From Bacteroidota bacterium (GTDB lineage Bacteria; Bacteroidota; Bacteroidia; Flavobacteriales; Weeksellaceae), in assembly GCA_023457935.1 (NCBI GenBank), contig JAEXBA010000074.1:1-40862 (forward strand): a DNA stretch of 40,862 bases, written 5' to 3'. Both the position numbers and the translations under genes were made by a program. Positions within the stretch are counted from its first letter, which is position 1; each line of letters starts with the position of its first letter. The notes under the pieces are model-generated. The model saw only the letters and a program-made list of their open reading frames with translations, searched no databases and was not told where the DNA came from. Shown here one piece after another: positions 16,773-23,755 of the stretch.

Positions 16773-17210
16773 TTAACCGTGACACGGGATCACCAGAACC
16801 GGTATTGTTGAACTTTTTGTAAGATCCTTCGTAAGACTTCCTACAAAAACATCATAAATGCCGCTTCTTCCGTGGCTGCCCATCACGATGTACGAGGCAT
16901 TTTTCTCTGCAGCGTATTCCAGAATAATATCTTTGGCCACGCCCTGCCTCAGGATATGTTCGCATTCAACACCCTGCGCAGTAATCTGTTTCTGAATCTC
17001 GTTCAGGCGGTGCAGTTCTTCCTTAATTTCGTTCTGTTCCACTTCCGGAAAATACTGAAAACCCATATCGCCAATTGCAAAGCCGATATCGGACGGTGCA
17101 ACGTGAATCAGGCATATTTTACCGTTGGTTTCGCGGGCGAATTTTGCAGCGCCGTTTACTAATTTATCTGTAGAATCGCCGAAATCTACAGGCAATACAA
17201 TATTTACCAT
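16773..17210 (-). CDS. Universal stress protein (UspA family)
   Basis: 145 residues, a single Usp domain. The N-terminal VNIVLPVDFGDST strand-loop and the C-terminal MGSHGRSGIYDVFVGSLT match the ATP-binding pattern G-x2-G-x9-G-S/T, so this is likely an ATP-binding member. Such proteins are cytosolic and help survival under stress; the specific trigger is unknown. The gene is alone in its unit. A near-consensus minus-strand -7 box (TAACTTTA) lies at 17230-17237, 20 nt before the start. A dispersed repeat or RNA element lies just beyond that promoter. Confidence 0.9.
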   Translation of the reverse strand: MVNIVLPVDFGDSTDKLVNGAAKFARETNGKICLIHVAPSDIGFAIGDMGFQYFPEVEQNEIKEELHRLNEIQKQITAQGVECEHILRQGVAKDIILEYAAEKNASYIVMGSHGRSGIYDVFVGSLTKDLTKSSTIPVLVIPCHG

Positions 17211-17264
17211 TTCCTAAGATTTTGTTTCTTAAAGTTACGGATTTTTTCTGAATTCAGATTTTTT

Positions 17265-17363
17265 TCAGGAGCTGTTTCCTGCTCTTCGCTCATACTCCTC
17301 AATCGCCGCTCCGCTTCGCTCCGCGGCTCATTCCGGGGTAACCGCTGCGATCAGGGCTAGGGT
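17265..17363 (-). ncRNA. Structured dispersed element, copy 1 (CTAGCCCTGAT ... AGCAGG type; possibly Flavo-1-like RNA)
   Basis: Read on the minus strand it begins CCCTAGCCCTGATCGCAGCGG and ends AGAGCAGGAAACAGCTCCTGA. In between is a hairpin of GCCGC and GCGGC around a GGAGCGAAGCGGA loop, and a second one, CAGGA/TCCTG, lies at the end. A second copy on the other strand at 40638-40735 has the same ends but a wholly different hairpin stem. I recall very similar sequences dispersed in Flavobacteriia genomes, and the Flavo-1 RNA family of Rfam is a candidate identity that I cannot verify here. GC content is clearly above the surroundings. Confidence 0.5.
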
Positions 17364-17394
17364 TTATTGCTGCTCAGAAACTTCGGTCTCCAAA

Positions 17395-18000
17395 TCACTG
17401 AATGCGGAGATTCAGAATTTTTTCATCTTCCAGGAAAGCTTCCAGAACATCATTTTCGGCAACTTTTCCAACGCCGGCCGGAGTTCCGGTAAAAATAACG
17501 TCGCCAACACGAAGCGTGAAATACTGTGATACGAAAGCAATAATCTCATCAAAACTGAACATCATATTCTGTGTATTTCCGTTCTGAACAGTTTCTTTGT
17601 TTTTCAGCAGTGAAAAGCTGAGATTTTCCAGACTGTACTTTTCTTTTGGAAAAAAACCGGAAATTACAGCGCTGCCGTCAAAACCTTTCGCCAGTTCCCA
17701 GGGTAATCCTTTGGATTTCAGTTCGCTCTGCAGATCTCTAGCGGTAAAATCAATTCCCAAACCGATTTCATCGTAATGTTTCGCGGCATTTTCTTTCTGA
17801 ATGTATTTTCCTCCCTTGGAGATTTTCAGGACAACTTCCAGTTCATAATGAACGTCATTTGAGAATTCAGGAATATAAAAATCGCTTCCTTTCAGAACTG
17901 CCGTGTCCGGTTTCATGAAAATTACAGGTTTTTCCGGAATTTCATTGCCGAGTTCCTTCGCGTGTTCAACGTAATTTCTTCCTATGCAGATTATTTTCAT
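17395..18000 (-). CDS. Fumarylacetoacetate hydrolase (FAH) family protein, acylpyruvase-like
   Basis: 201 residues, a stand-alone FAH fold of the short FAHD1/YcgM-like type. It starts directly with KIICIGRNYVEHAKE. Metal ligands are visible as the ExE pair in HYELEVVLKI (about 52-61) and the Asp in GIDFTARDL (about 83). A catalytic Lys is in WELAKGFDGSA (about 105), and the FTGTPAGVG loop lies near 170. Such enzymes cleave acylpyruvates or decarboxylate oxaloacetate with Mg2+. The exact substrate is unknown. The start codon lies right next to a tandem period-7 repeat that separates it from the exonuclease gene. Confidence 0.85.
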   Translation of the reverse strand: MKIICIGRNYVEHAKELGNEIPEKPVIFMKPDTAVLKGSDFYIPEFSNDVHYELEVVLKISKGGKYIQKENAAKHYDEIGLGIDFTARDLQSELKSKGLPWELAKGFDGSAVISGFFPKEKYSLENLSFSLLKNKETVQNGNTQNMMFSFDEIIAFVSQYFTLRVGDVIFTGTPAGVGKVAENDVLEAFLEDEKILNLRIQ

Positions 18001-18014
18001 TGTGTTTCAGATTT

Positions 18015-18106
18015 AGGGTTCAAGGTTCAGGGTTCAAAGTTCAGGGTTTAAGGTTTCGAGTTCAAGGCAAATCCTTCGTAACTCATAATTCATAACCCAT
18101 CACTCT
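18015..18106 (+). repeat. Intergenic degenerate period-7 tandem repeats
   Basis: Units of seven are exact in phase: AGGGTTC, AAGGTTC, AGGGTTC, AAAGTTC, AGGGTTT, AAGGTTT, CGAGTTC, AAGGC (18015-18068), then a second array TAACTCA, TAATTCA, TAACCCA, TCACTCT (18079-18106). It fills the whole gap between the FAH and exonuclease genes. Confidence 0.85.
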
Positions 18107-18871
18107 TTAAAATTTCGACCGCAGCTGAATTCCCGTAAGAACCTTCTTCGTGTACAGCGGAAAATCGGCATTCTGAATCCATCCGAAATAACCCAGATCT
18201 TTCTGGAAAACATCTTTTACGCGCTGTCCTTTGTATTTTCCGAACGTAAAAATCTCTCTGTCATCATCGTCAAAAGCAATAAATCCAGCTAGATCTGCAA
18301 AGCGGTTATGAAAAGAATATTCGCTTAAACCTGCAATTTCATTGGGCAAGTCATCGTATTTTCCAACCTGCGCATCCAGAACTTCAAAAGTTGCCATTAC
18401 ATCAGCTTCTGCAGAATGGGCGTTTTCAAGCGTTTTTCCACAGTAAAAATTGTAGGCAGCAGTAAGGTTTCGCGGTTCCTTTTTATGAAATATGGTCTGT
18501 GCGTCGATCAGTTTGAATTTATTCAGGTCGAAATCCAGTCCGGCACGCAGCAGTTCTTCCGCCAAAAGCGGAACATCAAATCGGTTGGAATTAAAACCGC
18601 CCAAATCACTTCCTGAAATCATTTCCATAATTTTTGGAGCAATTTCTCTGAAGGTTGGCGCGTCTTTCACATCTTCATCAAAAATTCCGTGAACGGCCGA
18701 AGCTTCTTTCGGAATGTACATTTCCGGGTTTACAAGCCACGTTTTGCTTTCGCGGGAAGCGTCAGGATTTACCTTTAAAATACAGATTTCTACAATTCTG
18801 TCTTTGGCAACGTTCGTTCCCGTAGTTTCAAGATCAAAAATGCAGAGCGGTTTATGGAGTTTGAGATTCAT
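18107..18871 (-). CDS. 3'-5' exonuclease, DnaQ/DEDDh type with C-terminal ExoX-like domain
   Basis: 254 residues. The exonuclease domain (about 8-170) has all DEDDh motifs: FDLETTG (Exo I), GGFNSNRFDVPLL (Exo II) and HSAEADVMATFEV (Exo III, with the His and Asp). A small C-terminal domain (about 205-250) with FTFGKYKGQRVKDVFQ is the DUF3820/ExoX-C type found on several DnaQ-like nucleases. It is not the PolC-associated epsilon form. Likely roles are DNA repair or nucleic-acid trimming; the substrate is not known. It stands between two period-7 repeat tracts. Confidence 0.88.
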   Translation of the reverse strand: MNLKLHKPLCIFDLETTGTNVAKDRIVEICILKVNPDASRESKTWLVNPEMYIPKEASAVHGIFDEDVKDAPTFREIAPKIMEMISGSDLGGFNSNRFDVPLLAEELLRAGLDFDLNKFKLIDAQTIFHKKEPRNLTAAYNFYCGKTLENAHSAEADVMATFEVLDAQVGKYDDLPNEIAGLSEYSFHNRFADLAGFIAFDDDDREIFTFGKYKGQRVKDVFQKDLGYFGWIQNADFPLYTKKVLTGIQLRSKF

Positions 18872-18880
18872 TTTTTTTAA

Positions 18881-18908
18881 TTGAAAGTTGAAAGTTGAAA
18901 ATTGAAAA
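18881..18908 (+). repeat. Intergenic period-7 repeat
   Basis: Four units in phase: TTGAAAG, TTGAAAG, TTGAAAA, TTGAAAA, between pssA and the exonuclease gene. Confidence 0.8.
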
Positions 18909-18911
18909 TGC

Positions 18912-19625
18912 TTATTTCAGCTGTTTCTGAAAGATCAGTGAAACCAGCATGTACCAAATGATTGCGAGCGGAATTCCGACGGTTCTGAAAATAATCAGCA
19001 GCAGTATTACCCCAACAAAAAGTACAATCTTTGGAATGTTATCCTGAACTTTCATGGATTTGAATTTCATGGCAATCATCTTAATCGGAGAAACCAAAAG
19101 CCATGAGCATAACGCTGTAAGAATAATCAGAAAGACAGGGTTTTCAAGCAGACTCATCAGAAACTGTTCTTCTTTGTAAGCGTAAAACAGTCCGAAAATT
19201 AAAATGGTGTTGCTTGGCGTATTCAATCCTTTAAAATAATATTTCTGTTCTTCATCCAGATTGAAAATTGCCAGCCGCAGACAGGAAAACAAAGTAATAA
19301 AAATTCCGAGATATTTTATTTCAAACGGAAAATCAATACCGAAAGCCATGGTTCCAAACGGTTCCAGTAGTTTGTACATGGCCAAACCTGGAACCAGTCC
19401 AAAACTTACCATATCCGCCAACGAATCCAGCTGAACGCCCAAATTCGAGTTTGATTTTAAAGCTCTTGCAACAAAACCGTCAAAAAAATCAAGTATCAGG
19501 GAAAGAATAATGCAGATTGCCGTGGTTTTGTAATCACCGTTAATCAGGTGAATGGCGCCGACGCTTCCGGAAAAAAGATTCGCAAGCGTGAACATATTGG
19601 CGAGATTGTTTTTTAAAAAATTCAT
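18912..19625 (-). CDS. pssA: CDP-diacylglycerol-serine O-phosphatidyltransferase
   Basis: 237 residues, a CDP-alcohol phosphatidyltransferase with about seven membrane segments. The catalytic signature D-x2-D-G-x2-A-R-x8-G-x3-D-x3-D is complete: DFFDGFVAR (near 46) followed by GVQLDSLAD (near 63). The enzyme joins serine to CDP-diacylglycerol to make phosphatidylserine, the precursor of phosphatidylethanolamine. PssA is the best fit among class members by the LANLFSGSVGAI N-terminal segment. Its start overlaps the stop of the upstream LPG_synthase_TM gene by 4 nt, so the two are translationally coupled. Confidence 0.88.
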   Translation of the reverse strand: MNFLKNNLANMFTLANLFSGSVGAIHLINGDYKTTAICIILSLILDFFDGFVARALKSNSNLGVQLDSLADMVSFGLVPGLAMYKLLEPFGTMAFGIDFPFEIKYLGIFITLFSCLRLAIFNLDEEQKYYFKGLNTPSNTILIFGLFYAYKEEQFLMSLLENPVFLIILTALCSWLLVSPIKMIAMKFKSMKVQDNIPKIVLFVGVILLLIIFRTVGIPLAIIWYMLVSLIFQKQLK

Positions 19626-20485
19626 GGTTCTTCAGATGTTTTCAAATTTAATGTTCTCAGCTGGAAAAACAGTCCGAAAAGGGAAAAAAATGCAGTGATC
19701 AGTGTGAAAAGCAACGATGCTGAAATCGAAAATTCAGGAGAAAATTCAAAATATTTCGAGGCCTGCAGGAAAAGCATTTCGCGGACTCCGATTCCGGCAA
19801 AGGAAATCAGACTCAGCACAGAACTGGCGAGAAACAGCAGCGAATAGTGCAGAAAACCTTCTCTAACACCGATACTTTTCAGCAGGAAAATAAAACAGAT
19901 GATCTGTAAAGCCTGAACCAGAAATGAGTACATGAGTGTTTTCCAGTAAATGTTTTCAAAGTTTCTGAATACTTTTCTGAAGATGAAAAATCCGGCAAAA
20001 ATTCCAATGATCAGCAACGGCAAAAACCAGAATCGGAATTCGGTCAGGGCAAAATAAGATAACATGCAAATAATCAGACATATTGCGATAAGTCCGCTTA
20101 AACGGTCAACAAAAAGTGAAGCGGTCAGTTTCTTGGCGCTCCAGCCGAATTTTTTGTTGAGAATATAAATTTTGTAGGCATCACCGCCAATGCCGCCCGG
20201 AATAAAGAAGTTGTAGAACATTCCCAAAAAATAAAGCTCCAGATTACTTTTAAAACTTAGCGGAAAACCATTTTGAAGCAGAAAAAAGCCAAGCCGTTTC
20301 GCTGAAATAATCTGGGAAGCGAGAAAAAAAAGCGCTCCTAAAATGAGATAAGAAAAACTGACGGTTTTCCAGAGTTTCGTAACTTCCTGAAAAGGTATTT
20401 TGGTGAAAACGAAATAGAGCAGAACAACGCTGATGAGGATTTTCAGAGCGTTAATTCCCAGTTTCTTAAGATTCTTCCGCTCCAA
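19622..20485 (-). CDS. Lysylphosphatidylglycerol synthase transmembrane (UPF0104/LPG_synthase_TM) protein
   Basis: 287 residues, about eight membrane segments and no aminoacyl-transferase domain. The conserved FIPGGIGGDAYKIYILNK loop (near residue 93) and SFAGIGVREML near 227 are the hallmarks of the flippase-like TM domain of MprF-type proteins. Stand-alone members have no proven activity; lipid or lipid-linked sugar flipping is the usual guess. No ATG lies near the N-terminus, and the start used is TTG (20483-20485). It overlaps the end of the glycosyltransferase gene by 20 nt. Cotranscription with that gene and with pssA suggests a membrane-lipid task. Confidence 0.82.
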   Translation of the reverse strand: MERKNLKKLGINALKILISVVLLYFVFTKIPFQEVTKLWKTVSFSYLILGALFFLASQIISAKRLGFFLLQNGFPLSFKSNLELYFLGMFYNFFIPGGIGGDAYKIYILNKKFGWSAKKLTASLFVDRLSGLIAICLIICMLSYFALTEFRFWFLPLLIIGIFAGFFIFRKVFRNFENIYWKTLMYSFLVQALQIICFIFLLKSIGVREGFLHYSLLFLASSVLSLISFAGIGVREMLFLQASKYFEFSPEFSISASLLFTLITAFFSLFGLFFQLRTLNLKTSEEP

Positions 20486-21419
20486 AACCGGTGATTTTTC
20501 TGATGTTGAACGGTCTTTTATCCTGAGATTCGAAATAGGTTTTCATCAGCATATCAATGATAATTCCAGTTGTAAAAAACTGGATTCCGATAAAAATCAG
20601 CAAAACGCCTAAAATCAAAAGCGGACGGCCGCCTATTTCATTGCCGAGCAGCTTCAGAATCAGAAGATAAAGATTGATGAGCGCTCCGAGCGCAAACGTA
20701 ATGAGCCCAATGTTTCCGAAAAGATAAATCGGTTTTGAAAGGTATTTTTTGTTGAACAAAACCAGCAGTAAGTCGTTGATTACCTTGAAGGTACGGTTCA
20801 TTCCGTATTTGGAAACGCCAAACTGCCTTGCGTGGTGTTTAACTGGCATTTCAGCGATTCTTGCGCCGTTCAGATGCGCCATCAGACTGATAAAACGGTG
20901 GTTTTCGCCGTAAAGATTAAGGTCTTTTGCAGTGTCTTTTGTGAACACTTTCAGCGCACAGCCCTGATCGGAAATGTTCAGTTTTGTCGTACTTTTAATA
21001 ATGTAATTCGCAATTTTTGACGGAATGGTACGGATGGAAGAATCTTTTCTTTTCTGTCTTCTTCCGACAACCAGATCGTATTCTCCTTTTTCCAGAAGGC
21101 CGATCATTGCAGGAATATCGGAAGGATCATTCTGTAAATCACCGTCAAGTGTAATGATGTAATCGCCGGTGGCATAATCAAATCCGGCCATCATTGCGGA
21201 ACTCTGTCCGTAGTTTTTTTTCAGCTCAATAAGGACAACATTCGGATCGTTTTTCTCCTTGATTTCGCGGACGGTTCCGTCTTTTGAAGCATCGTCAATC
21301 AGAATCAGTTCGTAACGGAAATTTGCCATTGCATCTTTAATTCTGTCAATCAGAAGTCCGGCATTTCCTTCCTCGTTATACATGGGAATTACCAGCGAAT
21401 AGAATTTGTTATGATCCAT
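20466..21419 (-). CDS. Polyprenyl-phosphate glycosyltransferase, GT2 family (ArnC/DPM-like)
   Basis: 317 residues. The GT-A domain (about 1-230) has VIPMYNEEGN at the N-terminus, LIDDASKDGT, the metal-binding LDGDLQNDP near 98 and RRQKRKDS. Two membrane segments close the protein (about 235-255 and 270-295), as in ArnC, GtrB and dolichol-phosphate-mannose synthase. It should transfer a sugar from a nucleotide to undecaprenyl phosphate on the inner face of the inner membrane. The frame is open to an ATG at 21494, but a minus-strand -7 box lies at 21458-21465, so the ATG at 21417-21419 (MDHNKFYSLVIP) is preferred. An ArnT-like transferase, a likely user of the product, is transcribed divergently. 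Confidence 0.85.
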   Translation of the reverse strand: MDHNKFYSLVIPMYNEEGNAGLLIDRIKDAMANFRYELILIDDASKDGTVREIKEKNDPNVVLIELKKNYGQSSAMMAGFDYATGDYIITLDGDLQNDPSDIPAMIGLLEKGEYDLVVGRRQKRKDSSIRTIPSKIANYIIKSTTKLNISDQGCALKVFTKDTAKDLNLYGENHRFISLMAHLNGARIAEMPVKHHARQFGVSKYGMNRTFKVINDLLLVLFNKKYLSKPIYLFGNIGLITFALGALINLYLLILKLLGNEIGGRPLLILGVLLIFIGIQFFTTGIIIDMLMKTYFESQDKRPFNIRKITGFGAEES

Positions 21420-21434
21420 CAGAATGTTTTGGTT

Positions 21435-21465
21435 TAAATTTGCAGTGGAAATTTTTGCAAAAATA
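21435..21465. promoter_or_regulatory. Face-to-face promoters of the GT2 and ArnT-like genes
   Basis: TAAATTTG (21435-21442) points right to the ArnT-like gene. CAAAAATA (21458-21465, TATTTTTG on the minus strand) points left to the GT2 gene. Each lies downstream of the other's transcription start, so the two transcripts overlap by a few bases. Confidence 0.5.
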
Positions 21466-21477
21466 CTAAAAAACTCA

Positions 21478-23112
21478 ATGCCCATGAATTCCAACCGATT
21501 GCTTTCGCCAACGCAGATTTTCCTGCTTTATGCTGGGTTTTTCCTCGTCTATTTATTGGGACTTTTTATTCCGCTGATGGAAAACGATTCTGCTCAGCAT
21601 GCAACAATGGCAATGAAAATGGCGCTTAACGGTGATTTTCTGAATATCTACAAAGGCGAAAATCCTTATCTCGACAAGCCGCATCTTCATTTCTGGCTTT
21701 CAGCGCTGAGTATGAAAATTTTTGGAATCAACCATCTCGCTTACCGTATTCCGGCGCTTCTGTGTATTGCGTTGGCGGCTTTTTCGACGAAGAAGCTCGC
21801 AGATTTACTTTATGAAAATTCTAATTTAAGCTATGCTGCTTCACTGATTTTTCTTTCTGCACAAACCATTATTCTTTCGGCGCATGATGTGAGAACAGAT
21901 GCGGTTTTAACCGGTTTCGTGATTTTTGCGGTTTGGCAGATTGTCAGCTTTATTAAGAAAGGAAATGTTTTAGCTGCAGTTCTCGGCGGATTGGGAACTG
22001 CGCTTGCTTTTTCATCCAAAGGTTTAATGGGCGTGGTCATTATTGGTTTCTGTATTTTGGCTTATCTGCTGTATTCAAGAGAATGGAAACGGTTTTTCAA
22101 TCTGAAGATTCTACTTTATTTCCTGAGTTTTGCAGTTGGAATTTTGCCGATTCTCTACGCTTATCACCATCAGTTTGGAGTTGACGGTATTAAATTCATT
22201 TTGCTCGGGCAAAGTGTTGACCGTATGGCAGGAAACGGTTTCGCGCCCAATAATTCGGATTATGCTTTCTTTTTCCATACACTGTTGTGGGCTTATCTGC
22301 CTTTTTCGCTCCTTTTTTACACCGGAGTTTTTAAAAAATCCACAGCGTTCATTAAGAACAAATTCAGAAAAGAGGAAGGAAAGGAATTTCTTACTCTTGG
22401 TGGATTCTGGCTCGTAATGCTGGTTTTCAGCGCTTCAACCTTCAAACTTCCGCATTATCTGAACGGACTGATTGCTGTACTGGCCGTTTTTACCGCAGCG
22501 TTTCTTTATGAAGAATACAGAAAGGGAAATTTCAAGCTGATTAAAGTGCTTTATTTTATTCAGGTCGTGGTTTTTTGCGCCGGAATTTTAGCTGTAGCCT
22601 TGCTGTCCTACTTTTTTACAGGTGTCTATAATCCGTTCTTTTTTATCGTGTCGGCATTGCTTTTTGCCTTTCTGTTGTTCCGGCTGTTTTCGCGCGACAA
22701 TGCTTTTCAGAAATTTCTCATCAATTCCCTCATTTTTTCAATTGCGGTAAATGTTTTTCTGAACAGTCAGTTTTATCCGGCTTTAACCCAGTATCAGGGT
22801 GGTCTGAAGCTTGCGGAATTTGTTAACCGTACTGCCGTTCCGAAAGAGAAAATCTTTATGCTTACAGGATCAGAAACTTGGTCTTTTGATTTTTATACAG
22901 AGCGGAATACCGACCGTAAAGACGAAAATGAACTTACGAAAGGCGAATACCTTGTTATTTATGATGTAAACCTGAAAGATTTGAAAAAGCCTTATAAAAT
23001 TATAAGAACTGAAAACCATTACCGCATTACAAGATTGACGCTTCCGTTCCTGAATCCGGACACTCGTGCAGAGCGGTATGAGAAGATTTATCTGATCGAA
23101 ATATTAAACTAA
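21478..23112 (+). CDS. Glycosyltransferase family 39/83 (ArnT-like) membrane protein
   Basis: 544 residues from ATG 21478; ATG 21484 is equally possible. There are about eleven to twelve membrane segments. The first periplasmic loop carries MENDSAQHATMA, with the acidic pair typical of GT-C enzymes, and ENPYLDKPHLHFWLSAL, which matches the YxxKPPLxYW-type loop of ArnT. A soluble C-terminal domain (about 455-540) follows. GT-C enzymes of this group move a sugar from a polyprenyl-phosphate donor to lipid A or another acceptor on the periplasmic face. The donor probably comes from the neighbouring ArnC-like enzyme. The upstream ATG at 21424 precedes the promoter box and is rejected. Confidence 0.85.
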   Translation: MPMNSNRLLSPTQIFLLYAGFFLVYLLGLFIPLMENDSAQHATMAMKMALNGDFLNIYKGENPYLDKPHLHFWLSALSMKIFGINHLAYRIPALLCIALAAFSTKKLADLLYENSNLSYAASLIFLSAQTIILSAHDVRTDAVLTGFVIFAVWQIVSFIKKGNVLAAVLGGLGTALAFSSKGLMGVVIIGFCILAYLLYSREWKRFFNLKILLYFLSFAVGILPILYAYHHQFGVDGIKFILLGQSVDRMAGNGFAPNNSDYAFFFHTLLWAYLPFSLLFYTGVFKKSTAFIKNKFRKEEGKEFLTLGGFWLVMLVFSASTFKLPHYLNGLIAVLAVFTAAFLYEEYRKGNFKLIKVLYFIQVVVFCAGILAVALLSYFFTGVYNPFFFIVSALLFAFLLFRLFSRDNAFQKFLINSLIFSIAVNVFLNSQFYPALTQYQGGLKLAEFVNRTAVPKEKIFMLTGSETWSFDFYTERNTDRKDENELTKGEYLVIYDVNLKDLKKPYKIIRTENHYRITRLTLPFLNPDTRAERYEKIYLIEILN

Positions 23113-23232
23113 TGTTTAACTTTTTTAGTTGAAGTAAATTGCGGAATATTCTATGATACGAATAGCGAATTATTTTGCGTTTAACTTTTTTTAATTATTT
23201 TTATCAAACGTAAAGAATTAAACATTTTATAA
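23113..23232 (+). promoter_or_regulatory. Leader region of the DUF2147 gene with a 13-nt direct repeat
   Basis: GTTTAACTTTTTT occurs at 23114-23126 and again at 23179-23191, 65 bp apart, in the 120 bp before the ATG. No exact TAnnTTTG box is present; TATTTTG at about 23171-23177 is closest. The role of the repeat is not known. Confidence 0.35.
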
Positions 23233-23652
23233 ATGAAAAAATTATTGTTTGCCTTCGCGGCACTTTTATTCAGTACATTAACTTTTGCACAGATCGAAGG
23301 AAAATGGAAAACCATTGATGATGAAACAGGAAAAGCCAAATCTATTGTAGAAATCTACAAGAAATCGGATGGTAAGTACTACGGTAAGATTCATCAGCTG
23401 TTGGCAAAGCCGGAAAACAACAACTGTGTGAAATGCTCAGGCGCCATGAAAAATAAGCCGTTGGTAGGTCTTGAAATTGTACAGAGTCTTAAAAAAGACG
23501 GTTCAGAATTTACTGGCGGAACCATTACGGATCCTAAGTCTGGTAAAACCTATAAATGTACCATTACAAGAAGCGGCGACAAGCTGAACGTAAGAGGTTA
23601 CATCGGTTTCTCGCTGATCGGAAGAACGCAGACTTGGCACAAAGTAAACTAA
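23233..23652 (+). CDS. DUF2147 domain protein, exported
   Basis: 139 residues. A signal peptide (1-19, TFAQ at the end) precedes one DUF2147 domain. This is a lipocalin-like beta-barrel beginning IEGKWKTIDDETGKAKSIVEI and ending GYIGFSLIGRTQTWHKV, with one Cys pair in NNCVKCSG. Domain members are small periplasmic proteins with no settled function. Length is typical. It has its own terminator. Confidence 0.88.
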   Translation: MKKLLFAFAALLFSTLTFAQIEGKWKTIDDETGKAKSIVEIYKKSDGKYYGKIHQLLAKPENNNCVKCSGAMKNKPLVGLEIVQSLKKDGSEFTGGTITDPKSGKTYKCTITRSGDKLNVRGYIGFSLIGRTQTWHKVN

Positions 23653-23677
23653 AAATCTTCCTGAAGATATTATTAAG

Positions 23678-23702
23678 GCATCCTGAAAAGGGTGCTTTTT
23701 TT
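23678..23702 (+). terminator. Terminator of the DUF2147 gene
   Basis: Stem GCATCC (23678-23683) pairs with GGGTGC (23690-23695), then seven T. A second small hairpin ATCTTC/GAAGAT lies just before it. Confidence 0.8.
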
Positions 23703-23732
23703 GTGCAGTTAAACTAAATTTGATTAATTTTG
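23700..23732 (+). promoter_or_regulatory. Promoter of pdhB (TTTG-N21-TAATTTTG)
   Basis: TTTG at 23700-23703 and exact -7 box TAATTTTG at 23725-23732, 23 nt before ATG 23756. A second box TAAATTTG lies at 23715-23722. The -33 element overlaps the T run of the preceding terminator. Confidence 0.55.
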
Positions 23733-23755
23733 TATCCTAATTTTTGTAAACAGTT

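Noticed and set aside
18015..18106. CRISPR array
   Set aside because: Repeats are 7 nt, contiguous and degenerate, with no spacers of 25-40 nt and no cas genes nearby.
21424..21477. ATG 21424 as start of the ArnT-like protein
   Set aside because: The promoter box at 21435-21442 lies downstream of it; the hydrophobic start of the family begins after ATG 21478/21484.
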